This document shows positions 8,554-16,220 of a stretch of DNA of 64,000 bases, piece by piece. Position numbers and translations under genes: made by a program. How positions within the stretch are numbered: position 1 is the first letter of the stretch; every line of letters starts with the position of its first letter. The notes under the pieces were generated by a model that saw only the letters and a program-made list of their open reading frames with translations, did no database searches and was not told the DNA's origin. Source of the stretch: a virus; the IMG/VR virus record IMGVR_UViG_3300049433_000110, positions 1-64,000 of that record. The stretch is one strand, 5' to 3'.

Positions 8554-8716
8554 TATAACCACGCTCAATCTGCCGCCGACTTATGGATGGCAGTGCGTAC
8601 TTTGCGGCCAACAAGTTGTAATTGCAGCATCTGGCATCCTGCATTATTGCCCCGCCGAGACTCGCATTCGAGAGATTATCCGCGAGGAATTGGATAAGCG
8701 CGCTCCAACCGGATAG
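8546..8716 (+). CDS. Small zinc-ribbon-like protein
   Basis: 56 residues from ATG 8546, overlapping the previous stop. CVLC (residues 17-20) and HYC (32-34) may bind zinc; a charged helix follows (RIREIIREELDKR). Function unknown. Confidence 0.55.
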   Translation: MVDITTLNLPPTYGWQCVLCGQQVVIAASGILHYCPAETRIREIIREELDKRAPTG

Positions 8717-8721
8717 ATGTA

Positions 8722-8925
8722 ATGCCCAACCTCAACACCCAGTTCGAATTCGAGCTGAAAAAGCTGGTCAGCGCCCGTATGGCCGATATTGCCGATATTC
8801 TGTGTGACGGTCAGGCCATCAAGGACTATGCCGACTACCGCCGTTACGTGGGCGAGTTCCAAGGCCTCAAACAGGTGCATGAAGGCTTCTGCGACCAAAT
8901 CAACACTACCTTAAACCAACGGTGA
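8722..8925 (+). CDS. Small helical head-region protein
   Basis: 67 residues, almost wholly helical (FEFELKKLVSARMADIADIL). It lies between the portal and the scaffold candidate. No function can be given. Confidence 0.65.
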   Translation: MPNLNTQFEFELKKLVSARMADIADILCDGQAIKDYADYRRYVGEFQGLKQVHEGFCDQINTTLNQR

Positions 8926-8934
8926 CGTATCTCT

Positions 8935-9378
8935 ATGTCCGCAGTGCTCAAAAGCAAACAGAACGACCCGGCCGCCCAACTCAAACGCGACATTCTGGCT
9001 AAAATCGGCGATGTGTCCGAGTTCGAGATTGCGCAGAACGAAATCCTGCTCGCCATCTATCAGCGGCCCGAGACGACTTCTGGCGGCATCATCCAGGTTG
9101 CGCAGACGCTGAAGGAGGACATCTACCAGGGAAAGGTGGGATTGGTGGTCAAAATCGGTGAGCACTGCCAGTTTGATCGCGCGGACCCGTATACCAACAT
9201 CGTGACGGGGATTCCGATCTCACTGCACGACTGGGTGGTGGTCCGTCCTTCCGACACCTGGGCGCTCGATGTCAACATGAAGTCCGACACGCTGTCGAAA
9301 AAGGATTTCGTGCCCTGCCGGCTGGTCAAAGACAAAGATATTCGAGCGAAAATCCCTCATCCGGGGAGCGTGTGGTGA
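8935..9378 (+). CDS. GroES-like co-chaperonin fold protein
   Basis: 147 residues. The central part follows the GroES pattern: a first strand (ILLAIYQRPE), a mobile-loop-like TTSGGII with flanking residues, then QGKVGLVVKIG and later a strand (HDWVVVRPSDTW). Phages such as T4 (gp31) make their own co-chaperonin to fold the coat protein, and the place just before scaffold and coat would suit this. It could instead be a structural protein with a GroES-like barrel. It lies downstream of the portal, and the next gene starts within its stop. Confidence 0.6.
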   Translation: MSAVLKSKQNDPAAQLKRDILAKIGDVSEFEIAQNEILLAIYQRPETTSGGIIQVAQTLKEDIYQGKVGLVVKIGEHCQFDRADPYTNIVTGIPISLHDWVVVRPSDTWALDVNMKSDTLSKKDFVPCRLVKDKDIRAKIPHPGSVW

Positions 9379-9560
9379 TTGGCTTGGCGCACTTAAAGGG
9401 CGAAGGCGCGCCGATGCATCCCGACGAATTCGACAATGAGGACGAAATGTCAGATGCACAGTATTTGCGCCAGCTTCAGGCGTACAAGGACCATTACAAA
9501 CTCGGGATCTCTGACTTTACAGGCATCGTTCGCGACCGACTGATACCGGAACTAAAATAA
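9372..9560 (+). CDS. Small acidic protein
   Basis: 62 residues from GTG 9372 (GTG 9375 and ATG 9414 also possible). Acidic middle (HPDEFDNEDEMSDAQYLRQ), helical end. It overlaps the GroES-like gene and abuts the scaffold candidate (TAATG). Confidence 0.5.
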   Translation: MVIGLAHLKGEGAPMHPDEFDNEDEMSDAQYLRQLQAYKDHYKLGISDFTGIVRDRLIPELK

Positions 9561-10546
9561 TGTCAACACCCACAGACGAAATTGCAATCGATTTGGAGGC
9601 GGCAGACGCCAAAGCGGCTGCGGAAGCTGCCAAAAAGACCGCTAACGGCGCGAATGCAGCCGCTGAGGACGATTCCAACACGGCCGCACCGGACATTGAT
9701 GTCGTCAATGACGATATGCAGCCTCAAAAGGCCGACAAAACGGCCGTTTCACCGGAAGAAGGGCTCGAAAAGCTCAAAAAGCAGCTCGAGGACGAGCGCT
9801 CAGGCCGACTGGCGGCGGAACAACGGGCGAACGATGCCTCTCGCGGCGAGGCAGCGGCCCGTGGCGAGGTTCAAACCTCGCAACTCGACCTCGTCAAGGG
9901 CGCAATCGAGCGCTTGACCGAGTCCAGTGACACGTTGGAAGGTCAATACGCCGATGCGATGGCCGCGCAGGACTGGAAAGCCGCCGCCAAGGCCCATCGG
10001 CAGATGTCGGACAACTCCGCGAAGCTGACCCAGCTCGAAGCCGGCAAAAAGGCGCTCGAAGCGGCCCCGAAACCGACCCCGCGCGTCGCTGCCGATCCGG
10101 TGGAGCAATTCGCCTCGGCACTATCGCCCGCCTCGGCAACCTGGGTCCGCGCCCATCCTGAATTCGTGCGCGATCCGCACAAGAATCGCCAGATGATCGC
10201 CGCTCACGAGCTCGCACTGGCCCGCGGGCACAAGGCCGACACCGCTGAGTACTTCGCCTCGGTCGAGAAAACACTGGATCTGACGGCGCCAGCGGTTGCG
10301 AAAGTCGATCCCGAGCCCGATGCAACGGCGGATGCCGCGCAAGCCGTCGGCGGTCGAGCCGCGCCCGCCGCCGCACCTGTCAGCCGCAGAAATGGCGCGC
10401 ACGGCAATCGTCCCGGCGTGGTAACACTGACGCCTGAGCAAGCGGATCAGGCGCACTTTTCATTTCCCGATCTGGATCCGAAGAAGGCCGAAATCGAATA
10501 CGCCCGCAACATGGTGGCACTGAGAAAAGAGGGGAAACTATCGTGA
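9560..10546 (+). CDS. Scaffold candidate
   Basis: 328 residues. Acidic, Ala-rich N-terminus, then a coiled coil at about 68-180 (EEGLEKLKKQLEDERSGRLA), then a helical tail (PEQADQAHFSFPDLDPKK). Scaffold proteins form an inner core that guides coat assembly and then leave; they are typically acidic, helical and lie between portal and coat genes, as here. No sequence family is recognised, so the call rests on composition and place. Confidence 0.6.
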   Translation: MSTPTDEIAIDLEAADAKAAAEAAKKTANGANAAAEDDSNTAAPDIDVVNDDMQPQKADKTAVSPEEGLEKLKKQLEDERSGRLAAEQRANDASRGEAAARGEVQTSQLDLVKGAIERLTESSDTLEGQYADAMAAQDWKAAAKAHRQMSDNSAKLTQLEAGKKALEAAPKPTPRVAADPVEQFASALSPASATWVRAHPEFVRDPHKNRQMIAAHELALARGHKADTAEYFASVEKTLDLTAPAVAKVDPEPDATADAAQAVGGRAAPAAAPVSRRNGAHGNRPGVVTLTPEQADQAHFSFPDLDPKKAEIEYARNMVALRKEGKLS

Positions 10547-11163
10547 GTGTTGATAATTCGAAGACAGCCGCCGCGGTCACCGAGGGCTTGAGGCGCGTTG
10601 AAGAAAGATTTAATGATCCGAAAACCGGCGTTGCCGCCGCAGTCGCCGCCGGCCTGAGTGCCGCCCAACCACCCGCTCCCCAGCCGAAGCCGCGCGAGGA
10701 AGACCCACGGGCCCGCGCCGCGCGCCGCGCGTTGGAATTGCGCGAGCAGGCCTCCTCCGATGACGACGGTGTCGACAAGTTCTTTATCGATCCCAGGATA
10801 ATTCCGGATGGCTGGGGCTACGAGTGGAAGACCTTCACCGTGTTGGGCAAGGAGAATCCGTCCTATCAGGTTGCGATGGCGCACAAGGGCTGGGAAGCGG
10901 TGCCCCGCTCCCGTCATCCGCACCTGATGCCGATCAACTACCAGGGCGAGACCATCGAGCGCGAAGGGATGGTCCTGATGGAGCGTCCGCTCGAGATTAC
11001 CCAGGAGGCGAAGGCACGCGACCTGCGCATTGCGCGCGCTCAGGTGCGCGGTAAGGAGGAGCAGTTGGGAGGCGCGCCCAACGGGACCTTCGAACGGTCA
11101 AATAAGGACCAGCCGCTCGTGAAGGTGAAGAAGAGTTTCGAGAACATGCCAATTCCAGAGTAA
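10543..11163 (+). CDS. Conserved head-region phage protein
   Basis: 206 residues from GTG 10543 (GTGA overlap). Disordered Pro/Ala-rich N-terminus, then a compact domain (IDPRIIPDGWGYEWKTFTVL ... HKGWEAVPRSRHPHLMP) that I recall from other podovirus genomes beside scaffold genes, and a long basic helix at the end. Function unknown. Confidence 0.65.
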   Translation: MSVDNSKTAAAVTEGLRRVEERFNDPKTGVAAAVAAGLSAAQPPAPQPKPREEDPRARAARRALELREQASSDDDGVDKFFIDPRIIPDGWGYEWKTFTVLGKENPSYQVAMAHKGWEAVPRSRHPHLMPINYQGETIEREGMVLMERPLEITQEAKARDLRIARAQVRGKEEQLGGAPNGTFERSNKDQPLVKVKKSFENMPIPE

Positions 11164-11289
11164 CCTGCGAACTCCATGAAAAAGCGTCTCGCTTGGTTCT
11201 GGTGCCACAGGCCAAAGCACCATCACACATCAGCCCGGGCCGGCCATTTGTGCCTGACCCGCATCAACGTCACACGAGGAAATAAAGTC

Positions 11290-11592
11290 ATGTCCACGGT
11301 TACCGGTACGTACACCTTCCCTGCCACCCGCAAGAGCGGTGCGGCGCTCGCACTCACCGATATCAACTTCGCCAGTCTGACGAGAAACGGCACGGAGATC
11401 AGCAAGCTTGCCCCCTCGGCCGCGACGGTGAATTTCACCGATAGCAGCCCGCTCACCGGCAGTGATGTTTACGAGGCGATCACTATCACCAATGACGGCT
11501 TTCAGGGTGACCCATCGAACGATGTGTCTATCGTGATCGCGGCAGCCGATCCGGCCAGCGCCGGTACGCTCACCGCCACACTCAATCCCTGA
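11290..11592 (+). CDS. Small beta-rich structural protein
   Basis: 100 residues from ATG 11290, with GAGGAA nine bases upstream; an open frame begins earlier at 11176 but its N-terminus is not protein-like. All-beta pattern (VTGTYTFPATRKSG, YEAITITNDGFQG) resembling an Ig/FN3-type domain. Possibly a head decoration protein. Confidence 0.6.
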   Translation: MSTVTGTYTFPATRKSGAALALTDINFASLTRNGTEISKLAPSAATVNFTDSSPLTGSDVYEAITITNDGFQGDPSNDVSIVIAAADPASAGTLTATLNP

Positions 11593-11597
11593 GTTGA

Positions 11598-11606
11598 TGT
11601 TATAAT
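11598..11606 (+). promoter_or_regulatory. Extended -10 promoter for the first homing endonuclease
   Basis: TGTTATAAT is a perfect extended -10 element (TGnTATAAT). No good -35 is seen, as is usual for this class. It would start a transcript just inside or before the hairpin at 11608-11641. Confidence 0.5.
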
Positions 11607-11607
11607 C

Positions 11608-11641
11608 GGATGGCGCAGTGTTACTAGCACTGGCGCCATCC
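11608..11641 (+). other. Long leader hairpin before the homing endonuclease
   Basis: The arms 11608-11620 and 11628-11641 pair over 13 bp with one bulged base and a 7-base loop. No T-run follows, so it is more likely a leader structure or pause than a terminator. It sits between the extended -10 and the ribosome binding site. Confidence 0.55.
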
Positions 11642-11650
11642 TAAACACAA

Positions 11651-11668
11651 CGATCTGTAAGGAGATCG
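11651..11668 (+). promoter_or_regulatory. Ribosome binding site in a hairpin loop
   Basis: CGATCT (11651-11656) pairs with AGATCG (11663-11668) and leaves GTAAGG in the loop, so the Shine-Dalgarno core is at or in the hairpin just before ATG 11671. This could hold back translation of the endonuclease; inference only. Confidence 0.4.
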
Positions 11669-11670
11669 CG

Positions 11671-12348
11671 ATGTCTGCCATAAATGCTATCACACCAGGC
11701 GCTCGCTTCGGACGTTGGACCGCACTGGAATTAGTCGAGTTTCGTCCCTTCCCGTGCGGAAAGAAGCACCCTTTCAGGGTATGTCAATGTGATTGCGGAA
11801 CAGTTCAATGGGTAAACCAATACAATCTTTTGTCCGGGAAGACTGAAAGCTGTGGTTGCCTACAGGCGGAAATAACCGAAAAAAGAAGCCTGAAGCATGG
11901 CAATGCACGCAGAAAGAAAACAACTCGGGCATATAGAATATGGAATGGGATGATAAAAAGATGCTCGAATTCTAAGATGCCCTCTTATAAAAATTATGGC
12001 GGTCGAGGGATTACCGTATGTAATCGATGGTTGGACAGCTTCGAAAATTTTCTCGTAGATATGGGTGAGCCGACAGCTGATCTAACTTTGGATCGATTAG
12101 ACAATGACGGTTCTTATTGCAAAGAAAATTGCGCTTGGCGTACACCTATTGACCAAGCCAGAAATAGACGCAATACAATAAGATGGACATTCAATGGACT
12201 CACTCTCACTCTCTCGGAGTGGGCTGAAAAGGTCGGAATTTCTCAGAAATCTCTCGATGCTCGTTATCGCAGAGGTTGGTCCATTGAAAGAATACTCACG
12301 TCTCCATTGGACATGACTAGGCTCGGTCGCTTGACTTCTACAGAATGA
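11671..12348 (+). CDS. Homing endonuclease, HNH-type
   Basis: 225 residues, visibly richer in A+T than its neighbours. Cysteines at 38, 40, 42, 61 and 63 suggest a zinc site. The middle holds NYGGRGITVCNRWLDSFENF (109-128) and LDRLDNDGSYCKENCAW, the pattern of an HNH-like nuclease seen in phage homing enzymes. The end is a helix-turn-helix (LSEWAEKVGISQKSLDARYR) that would bind target DNA. Such genes spread by cutting copies of the phage that lack them. It stands free between two structural genes, with its own promoter-like sequence and leader hairpins. Confidence 0.85.
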   Translation: MSAINAITPGARFGRWTALELVEFRPFPCGKKHPFRVCQCDCGTVQWVNQYNLLSGKTESCGCLQAEITEKRSLKHGNARRKKTTRAYRIWNGMIKRCSNSKMPSYKNYGGRGITVCNRWLDSFENFLVDMGEPTADLTLDRLDNDGSYCKENCAWRTPIDQARNRRNTIRWTFNGLTLTLSEWAEKVGISQKSLDARYRRGWSIERILTSPLDMTRLGRLTSTE

Positions 12349-12449
12349 TGTGCATAAATTCCTGCGAGCTACCCGGCGTAGTTTGAGTTTTATTTTAGGT
12401 CCCTCCTAGCTCCGGCAGCCATGGCAGACCTCCACTTGGAGCTACTGCT

Positions 12450-13070
12450 TTGGCAAATTCCAATAGTCCGTTTGGATTTAGGCAATATCGCGGCCGCGGC
12501 ACGACTCCATCCTTCGAGCAGGTCGCGTTCCGCAATGGCGGTATCGACTACAACGCGACCGTCATCTACAACGGCGACCCCGTCGTCCGCGCAGGCACAG
12601 GCGACGGCACGATCAAGCAAGCCGCGGGCGCGGCGGGCGGCAGCACGGTCACCATGGCCGGCATCTTCCAGGGCTGCAAATACCTCTCCACGGTGACCAA
12701 GAAGACCGAGTGGTCCAACTACTGGCCCGGTGGCAGTCCCGTCACGAGCGGCAACCAGTCCACCATCGAAGCCTACGTCATCAACGATCCCAACGCGCAG
12801 TTCGTCGTGCAGAGCGACGCGACGGGCGTAACGCAGGCGGACGTCGGCGCCAACTTCGATTTCAACATCGGCACTGGAACCGCGGCCAACGGGCTCTCTG
12901 GGGCATACCTACTTCACACGGGCGTGACGACAGCCGCGTATCCCTTCACGTTCCAGGAATTGGTGTTGGACCCGCCGGGGGCGAATGGCACGCAGGCAGG
13001 CGCGTACAACCTCGCGGTCGTGTCGTATAATAACATCGAAACCCGCCAGCTGACGGCTGTCAATACCTGA
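12450..13070 (+). CDS. Head cement/decoration protein candidate
   Basis: 206 residues from TTG 12450, chosen because GGAG lies nine bases upstream and the product begins ANSNSPFGFRQYRG, like the N-terminus of phage cement proteins (PFGLRP type). The rest is beta-rich (GIFQGCKYLSTVTKKTEW, YNLAVVSYNNIETRQL). It lies just before the coat gene. The 100 bases before it hold no other gene; a weak stem (CTAC/GTAG near 12371-12383) followed by a T-rich stretch could end the endonuclease transcript. Confidence 0.65.
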   Translation: MANSNSPFGFRQYRGRGTTPSFEQVAFRNGGIDYNATVIYNGDPVVRAGTGDGTIKQAAGAAGGSTVTMAGIFQGCKYLSTVTKKTEWSNYWPGGSPVTSGNQSTIEAYVINDPNAQFVVQSDATGVTQADVGANFDFNIGTGTAANGLSGAYLLHTGVTTAAYPFTFQELVLDPPGANGTQAGAYNLAVVSYNNIETRQLTAVNT

Positions 13071-13108
13071 TATGTATAAGGCTCTCAACACTGTTGAAGA
13101 AGCCGCAC

Positions 13109-13642
13109 ATGGGTAAGTCATTCGACATCGATATGACTGAGTACGTGCCGTTTGAGCGTGTGTCGGACAGTGATCTACAGCGCGCACGCATTTTCAATAA
13201 ATGCCGCATGTCTGACACCGGCTGTTGGTTGTGGACCGGTCCCACCAACGGTAAAGGATACGGTGTCTTTTACGTTGGCACGAAGAATCGCCACGCGCAC
13301 CGGTGCAGTTACGAAGTCTTCAAGGGATCAATCCCCGAAGGGCTGCATGTCCTTCATGCGTGCGATACGCCGCTGTGCGTGAATCCTGCGCATCTTCGGG
13401 CGGGCACGCATCGCGAAAACATGACAGATCGAGATACGCGGAAACGCAGAGATGTTCGCGGAAATCAGATCGGGACCTCAAAGCTAACTGAGCAGCAAGC
13501 GCGAGAGATAAAGTCATCTCCGCATGTCAAGCCGAAGATCCTCGCAGAGAAGTATGGAATTCGGCCAGAACACATTTGGCGTATTCGGACTGGCAAGAGC
13601 TGGGCACATGTGAAGCCCGCGGAGAATGTAGATGGCGATTAA
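13109..13642 (+). CDS. HNH homing endonuclease
   Basis: 177 residues from ATG 13109 (TTG 13094 also possible). The HNH motif is at about 80-104: LHVLHACDTPLCVNPAHL then GTHREN, with His and paired Cys as in the HNH_3 group. The end is a helix-turn-helix (ILAEKYGIRPEHIWRIRTG). It overlaps the coat gene start by 11 bases, so the coat ATG lies inside this gene. It is the second of two endonucleases that flank the cement gene. Confidence 0.9.
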   Translation: MGKSFDIDMTEYVPFERVSDSDLQRARIFNKCRMSDTGCWLWTGPTNGKGYGVFYVGTKNRHAHRCSYEVFKGSIPEGLHVLHACDTPLCVNPAHLRAGTHRENMTDRDTRKRRDVRGNQIGTSKLTEQQAREIKSSPHVKPKILAEKYGIRPEHIWRIRTGKSWAHVKPAENVDGD

Positions 13643-14546
13643 TCTCTCGGCCATTAAGGACCTGTTGTTGCCAGGTCTCCGGGGTGTCACTGGCAAGTAC
13701 GAATCCATAGCAAGCCAGCATGACAAGGTATTTACTAAATACACCTCCAAGATGGCGCTCGAGCGCACGGCTGAGATGCGCTACCTGGGGCTCGCGCAGC
13801 TGAAGACCGAAGGCGGCCAGACCGGCTTCGACAACAGCGCCGGTGAGCGCTACGTCTATAACCAGGAGCACATCGAGATCGGCTTAGGCTACGCGATCAC
13901 GCGCAAGGCCATCGATGACAACCTGTACAAGACGCAGTTCCACCCGTCGAACCTGGGGTTGATGGAGTCATTTCACCAATTCCAGGAGATCTACGCCGCG
14001 AACGTGCTCAACACGGGGACCACCTACAACTCCTCTGTGGGTGGTGACGGTGTAGCGCTCTTTTCCGCATCCCATCCGATCGATGGCAATGTCATTGCCA
14101 ACACGCCTACCACGCAGGTGGATCTGAACGAAGCGACATTGCTGAATGCGATGGTGGCCGTCCGGACGAACTTCAAAGATCAGGCCGGCTTGAAGATGTT
14201 CGCGCGCTTCCGCAAGCTCATGGTGCCGCCGCAGCTGGAGCCGGTTGCGATCCGTCTCACGAAGACCGAGTTACGTCCGGGAACGGCGGACAACGACGTC
14301 AACGCGATCATGTCTACGGCCGGCGGCATCCCCGAAGGCTACATGGTGATGGATTTCCTCACCTCGCAGTTCGCGTGGTTTGGACTCACCAACATTCCGG
14401 GACTCGCCTTCATGGATCGCATCCCGTTTGAGACGGATATGCAGGTTGACTTCGTGACGGATAATTTGCTCGTGAAGGGATATTCGAGGTGGAGCTATTC
14501 GTACTTTAATTGGAGATCGGCGTGGGGAACCTTCCCGACTTCGTGA
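13632..14546 (+). CDS. Major capsid protein, Mu gpT-like
   Basis: 304 residues. It shows the pattern of the Mu gpT group of HK97-fold coat proteins: LFSASHP in the middle, then LNEATLLNAMVAVRTNFKD, then KLMVPPQLEPVAIRLTKTE and a C-terminal strand set. It builds the head shell. It starts inside the HNH gene and has only a weak ribosome site there, so its translation may depend on the upstream ribosome. No protease is seen nearby. Confidence 0.88.
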   Translation: MAINLSAIKDLLLPGLRGVTGKYESIASQHDKVFTKYTSKMALERTAEMRYLGLAQLKTEGGQTGFDNSAGERYVYNQEHIEIGLGYAITRKAIDDNLYKTQFHPSNLGLMESFHQFQEIYAANVLNTGTTYNSSVGGDGVALFSASHPIDGNVIANTPTTQVDLNEATLLNAMVAVRTNFKDQAGLKMFARFRKLMVPPQLEPVAIRLTKTELRPGTADNDVNAIMSTAGGIPEGYMVMDFLTSQFAWFGLTNIPGLAFMDRIPFETDMQVDFVTDNLLVKGYSRWSYSYFNWRSAWGTFPTS

Positions 14547-14559
14547 GTGAGGCCCTCCC

Positions 14560-15144
14560 ATGACCCAGTACATCTTCCCCACCAGCGGACAAACACTTCC
14601 CGACATTCAACCGGGCATGCTCACGCAGCCCAACGGCAGCCCGGCGCTTCCCGGTACGGAGACGCAGGGCCCCCTGATCGTAGGGAGCGTGCTCGCCTCA
14701 GATGGCACGGGCAACCTCGCGGGCATCGGCGGCACGATTGGCACCTGCAATCAGGGCTATGTCGCCATGACCCAGTCCTGCGTGATCACGCAGGCGACCA
14801 ATGACGGCGTCGCCGGCCAGTTTGCCTGTCCGATTGTGATTCCGGCGCAGAGCCAGATCAGGGCCATCAAACTCATGGTCACGACTGCCTGGACGGGCGG
14901 AGCGACGACCCTGGGAATCGGTACCGGGGCCTCCGCGACCGCCCTGACAGCCGCCAATGCGGTCGTGACCTCCGGCGCGTTGGGCCAAGTGACCATCGTG
15001 CCGGGCGCCGGCGCGACCCAGATCGGCAATTGGGACAACGTGGGCACGCAGGACGTGCAGATTGTGGTGTTGTCCACCAACACAGGCTCGGGCGTCGGCA
15101 CGCTGACGGTCGACTATACCCAGGGAATAAATTTGGCCTCCTAA
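14560..15144 (+). CDS. Beta-rich structural protein after the coat gene
   Basis: 194 residues. Gly/Thr/Ala-rich beta pattern (AWTGGATTLGIGTGASATAL). Its place next to the coat gene suggests a head fibre or decoration protein. Confidence 0.65.
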   Translation: MTQYIFPTSGQTLPDIQPGMLTQPNGSPALPGTETQGPLIVGSVLASDGTGNLAGIGGTIGTCNQGYVAMTQSCVITQATNDGVAGQFACPIVIPAQSQIRAIKLMVTTAWTGGATTLGIGTGASATALTAANAVVTSGALGQVTIVPGAGATQIGNWDNVGTQDVQIVVLSTNTGSGVGTLTVDYTQGINLAS

Positions 15145-15161
15145 AGGCTGGAGACTCAGAC

Positions 15162-15488
15162 ATGAAAGGCGGACGACGATCACGAGCGACGGGGGGCGAA
15201 AATACGGCCGAAGAGGACGTGAAGGACAAGCCCGAGGCGCGCACGAACGCGAAGAAGATCGACGAAGAGGCCGAGGAGATGAAGAAGGGCGGCCGTGCCA
15301 AACGCAAGCACGGTGGCAAGACCGAGGTCGGTCATATCGAGGGCCACAAGGAAAAGATGCATGCGGGTCGCAAGCCGCGCAAGAGTGGTGGCCGCGCGTC
15401 GGATTCGAACCCTTTCACCAGCGCGAAGTCAGGTAAGGACGCGCCGGGCCGCAAGCTGATGGAGCAGGGAGTCGGGGAAAAAGGTTGA
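15162..15488 (+). CDS. Small basic GG-motif protein
   Basis: 108 residues from ATG 15162. Very basic, with MKGGRRSR, MKKGGRAKRK, HGGKTE and RKSGGRASD, the same motif type as in the 7732-8553 protein. It is the last gene before the 15529 terminator. Probably disordered; may bind nucleic acid. Confidence 0.7.
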   Translation: MKGGRRSRATGGENTAEEDVKDKPEARTNAKKIDEEAEEMKKGGRAKRKHGGKTEVGHIEGHKEKMHAGRKPRKSGGRASDSNPFTSAKSGKDAPGRKLMEQGVGEKG

Positions 15489-15528
15489 GACGTTGCCGCG
15501 TTAGTCCGTAGCCCACTTCGGGCAGTCG

Positions 15529-15557
15529 AACGGGGCCTGGCGCCCCGTTCTGTTTTT
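15529..15557 (+). terminator. Intrinsic terminator of the head operon
   Basis: AACGGGGC (15529-15536) pairs with GCCCCGTT (15542-15549) around a 5-base loop and is followed by TGTTTTT (15551-15557). It separates the portal-to-coat genes from the receptor and tail genes. Confidence 0.85.
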
Positions 15558-15575
15558 GGCCGAGGACGAAACTAG

Positions 15576-16220
15576 ATGAGACCGATCACTGCGAGCGTAG
15601 GGCCGCTGACCGCCGCCAGCGCGAATAATATCGCGTTGTCTCAGACACCGGGTGCCGCAGGGGCGCTGACGCTGAACGGCTCGCTCGTATCGGGCGGTGT
15701 CGCGGTGATCGGCAATCCCCAGCGCATCACGATCACGACGACCGACAACACGCACTCGTTCACCATCACGGGGACCACGTCGACCGGGTCGGTACTGACC
15801 GAAACGGTGACCGGCAATGGCACGAGCGCGACATCGCTGCTCGACTACGCCAAGGTGTCTTCCATCACGATCTCGGGCGCCGCTACAGGGGCGGTCACTG
15901 TCGGGACCAGTGGCACCGGAAGCACGCCGTGGGTGCGATTGGACGAGTGGGCCAGCCCCCCGGTCGGCATTCAGTGCAACGCCACCGGGACGGTGAACTA
16001 TACGGTGCAATCTACAAACGATGACCCGAACAGCCCTACCGATCCAGTATCACCATCCTCCACGACGTGGATCAACACCAACGATGCGAATGCGGTGAAT
16101 GCCACGGGCAACGTGCAGACCAATTACCTGTTTGCGCCGACCTTCGTACGCGTGTTGCTGAATAGCGGGTCCGGGTCAGTCAAAGCCACAGTGATCCAAT
16201 ACAATGTGGCCAGTCGGTAA
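15576..16220 (+). CDS. Beta-rich structural protein
   Basis: 214 residues from ATG 15576, GAGGA upstream. Ser/Thr/Gly-rich, all beta (TITGTTSTGSVLTETVTGNG). First gene after the terminator. Probably a virion surface or head-fibre protein; no family is recognised. Confidence 0.65.
   Translation: MRPITASVGPLTAASANNIALSQTPGAAGALTLNGSLVSGGVAVIGNPQRITITTTDNTHSFTITGTTSTGSVLTETVTGNGTSATSLLDYAKVSSITISGAATGAVTVGTSGTGSTPWVRLDEWASPPVGIQCNATGTVNYTVQSTNDDPNSPTDPVSPSSTTWINTNDANAVNATGNVQTNYLFAPTFVRVLLNSGSGSVKATVIQYNVASR

Noticed and set aside
12349-12449. Possible group I intron end around the first endonuclease
   Set aside because: No gene is split across the endonuclease: the upstream protein ends normally and the downstream one has its own start and ribosome site. 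No conserved P/Q/R/S core is visible.
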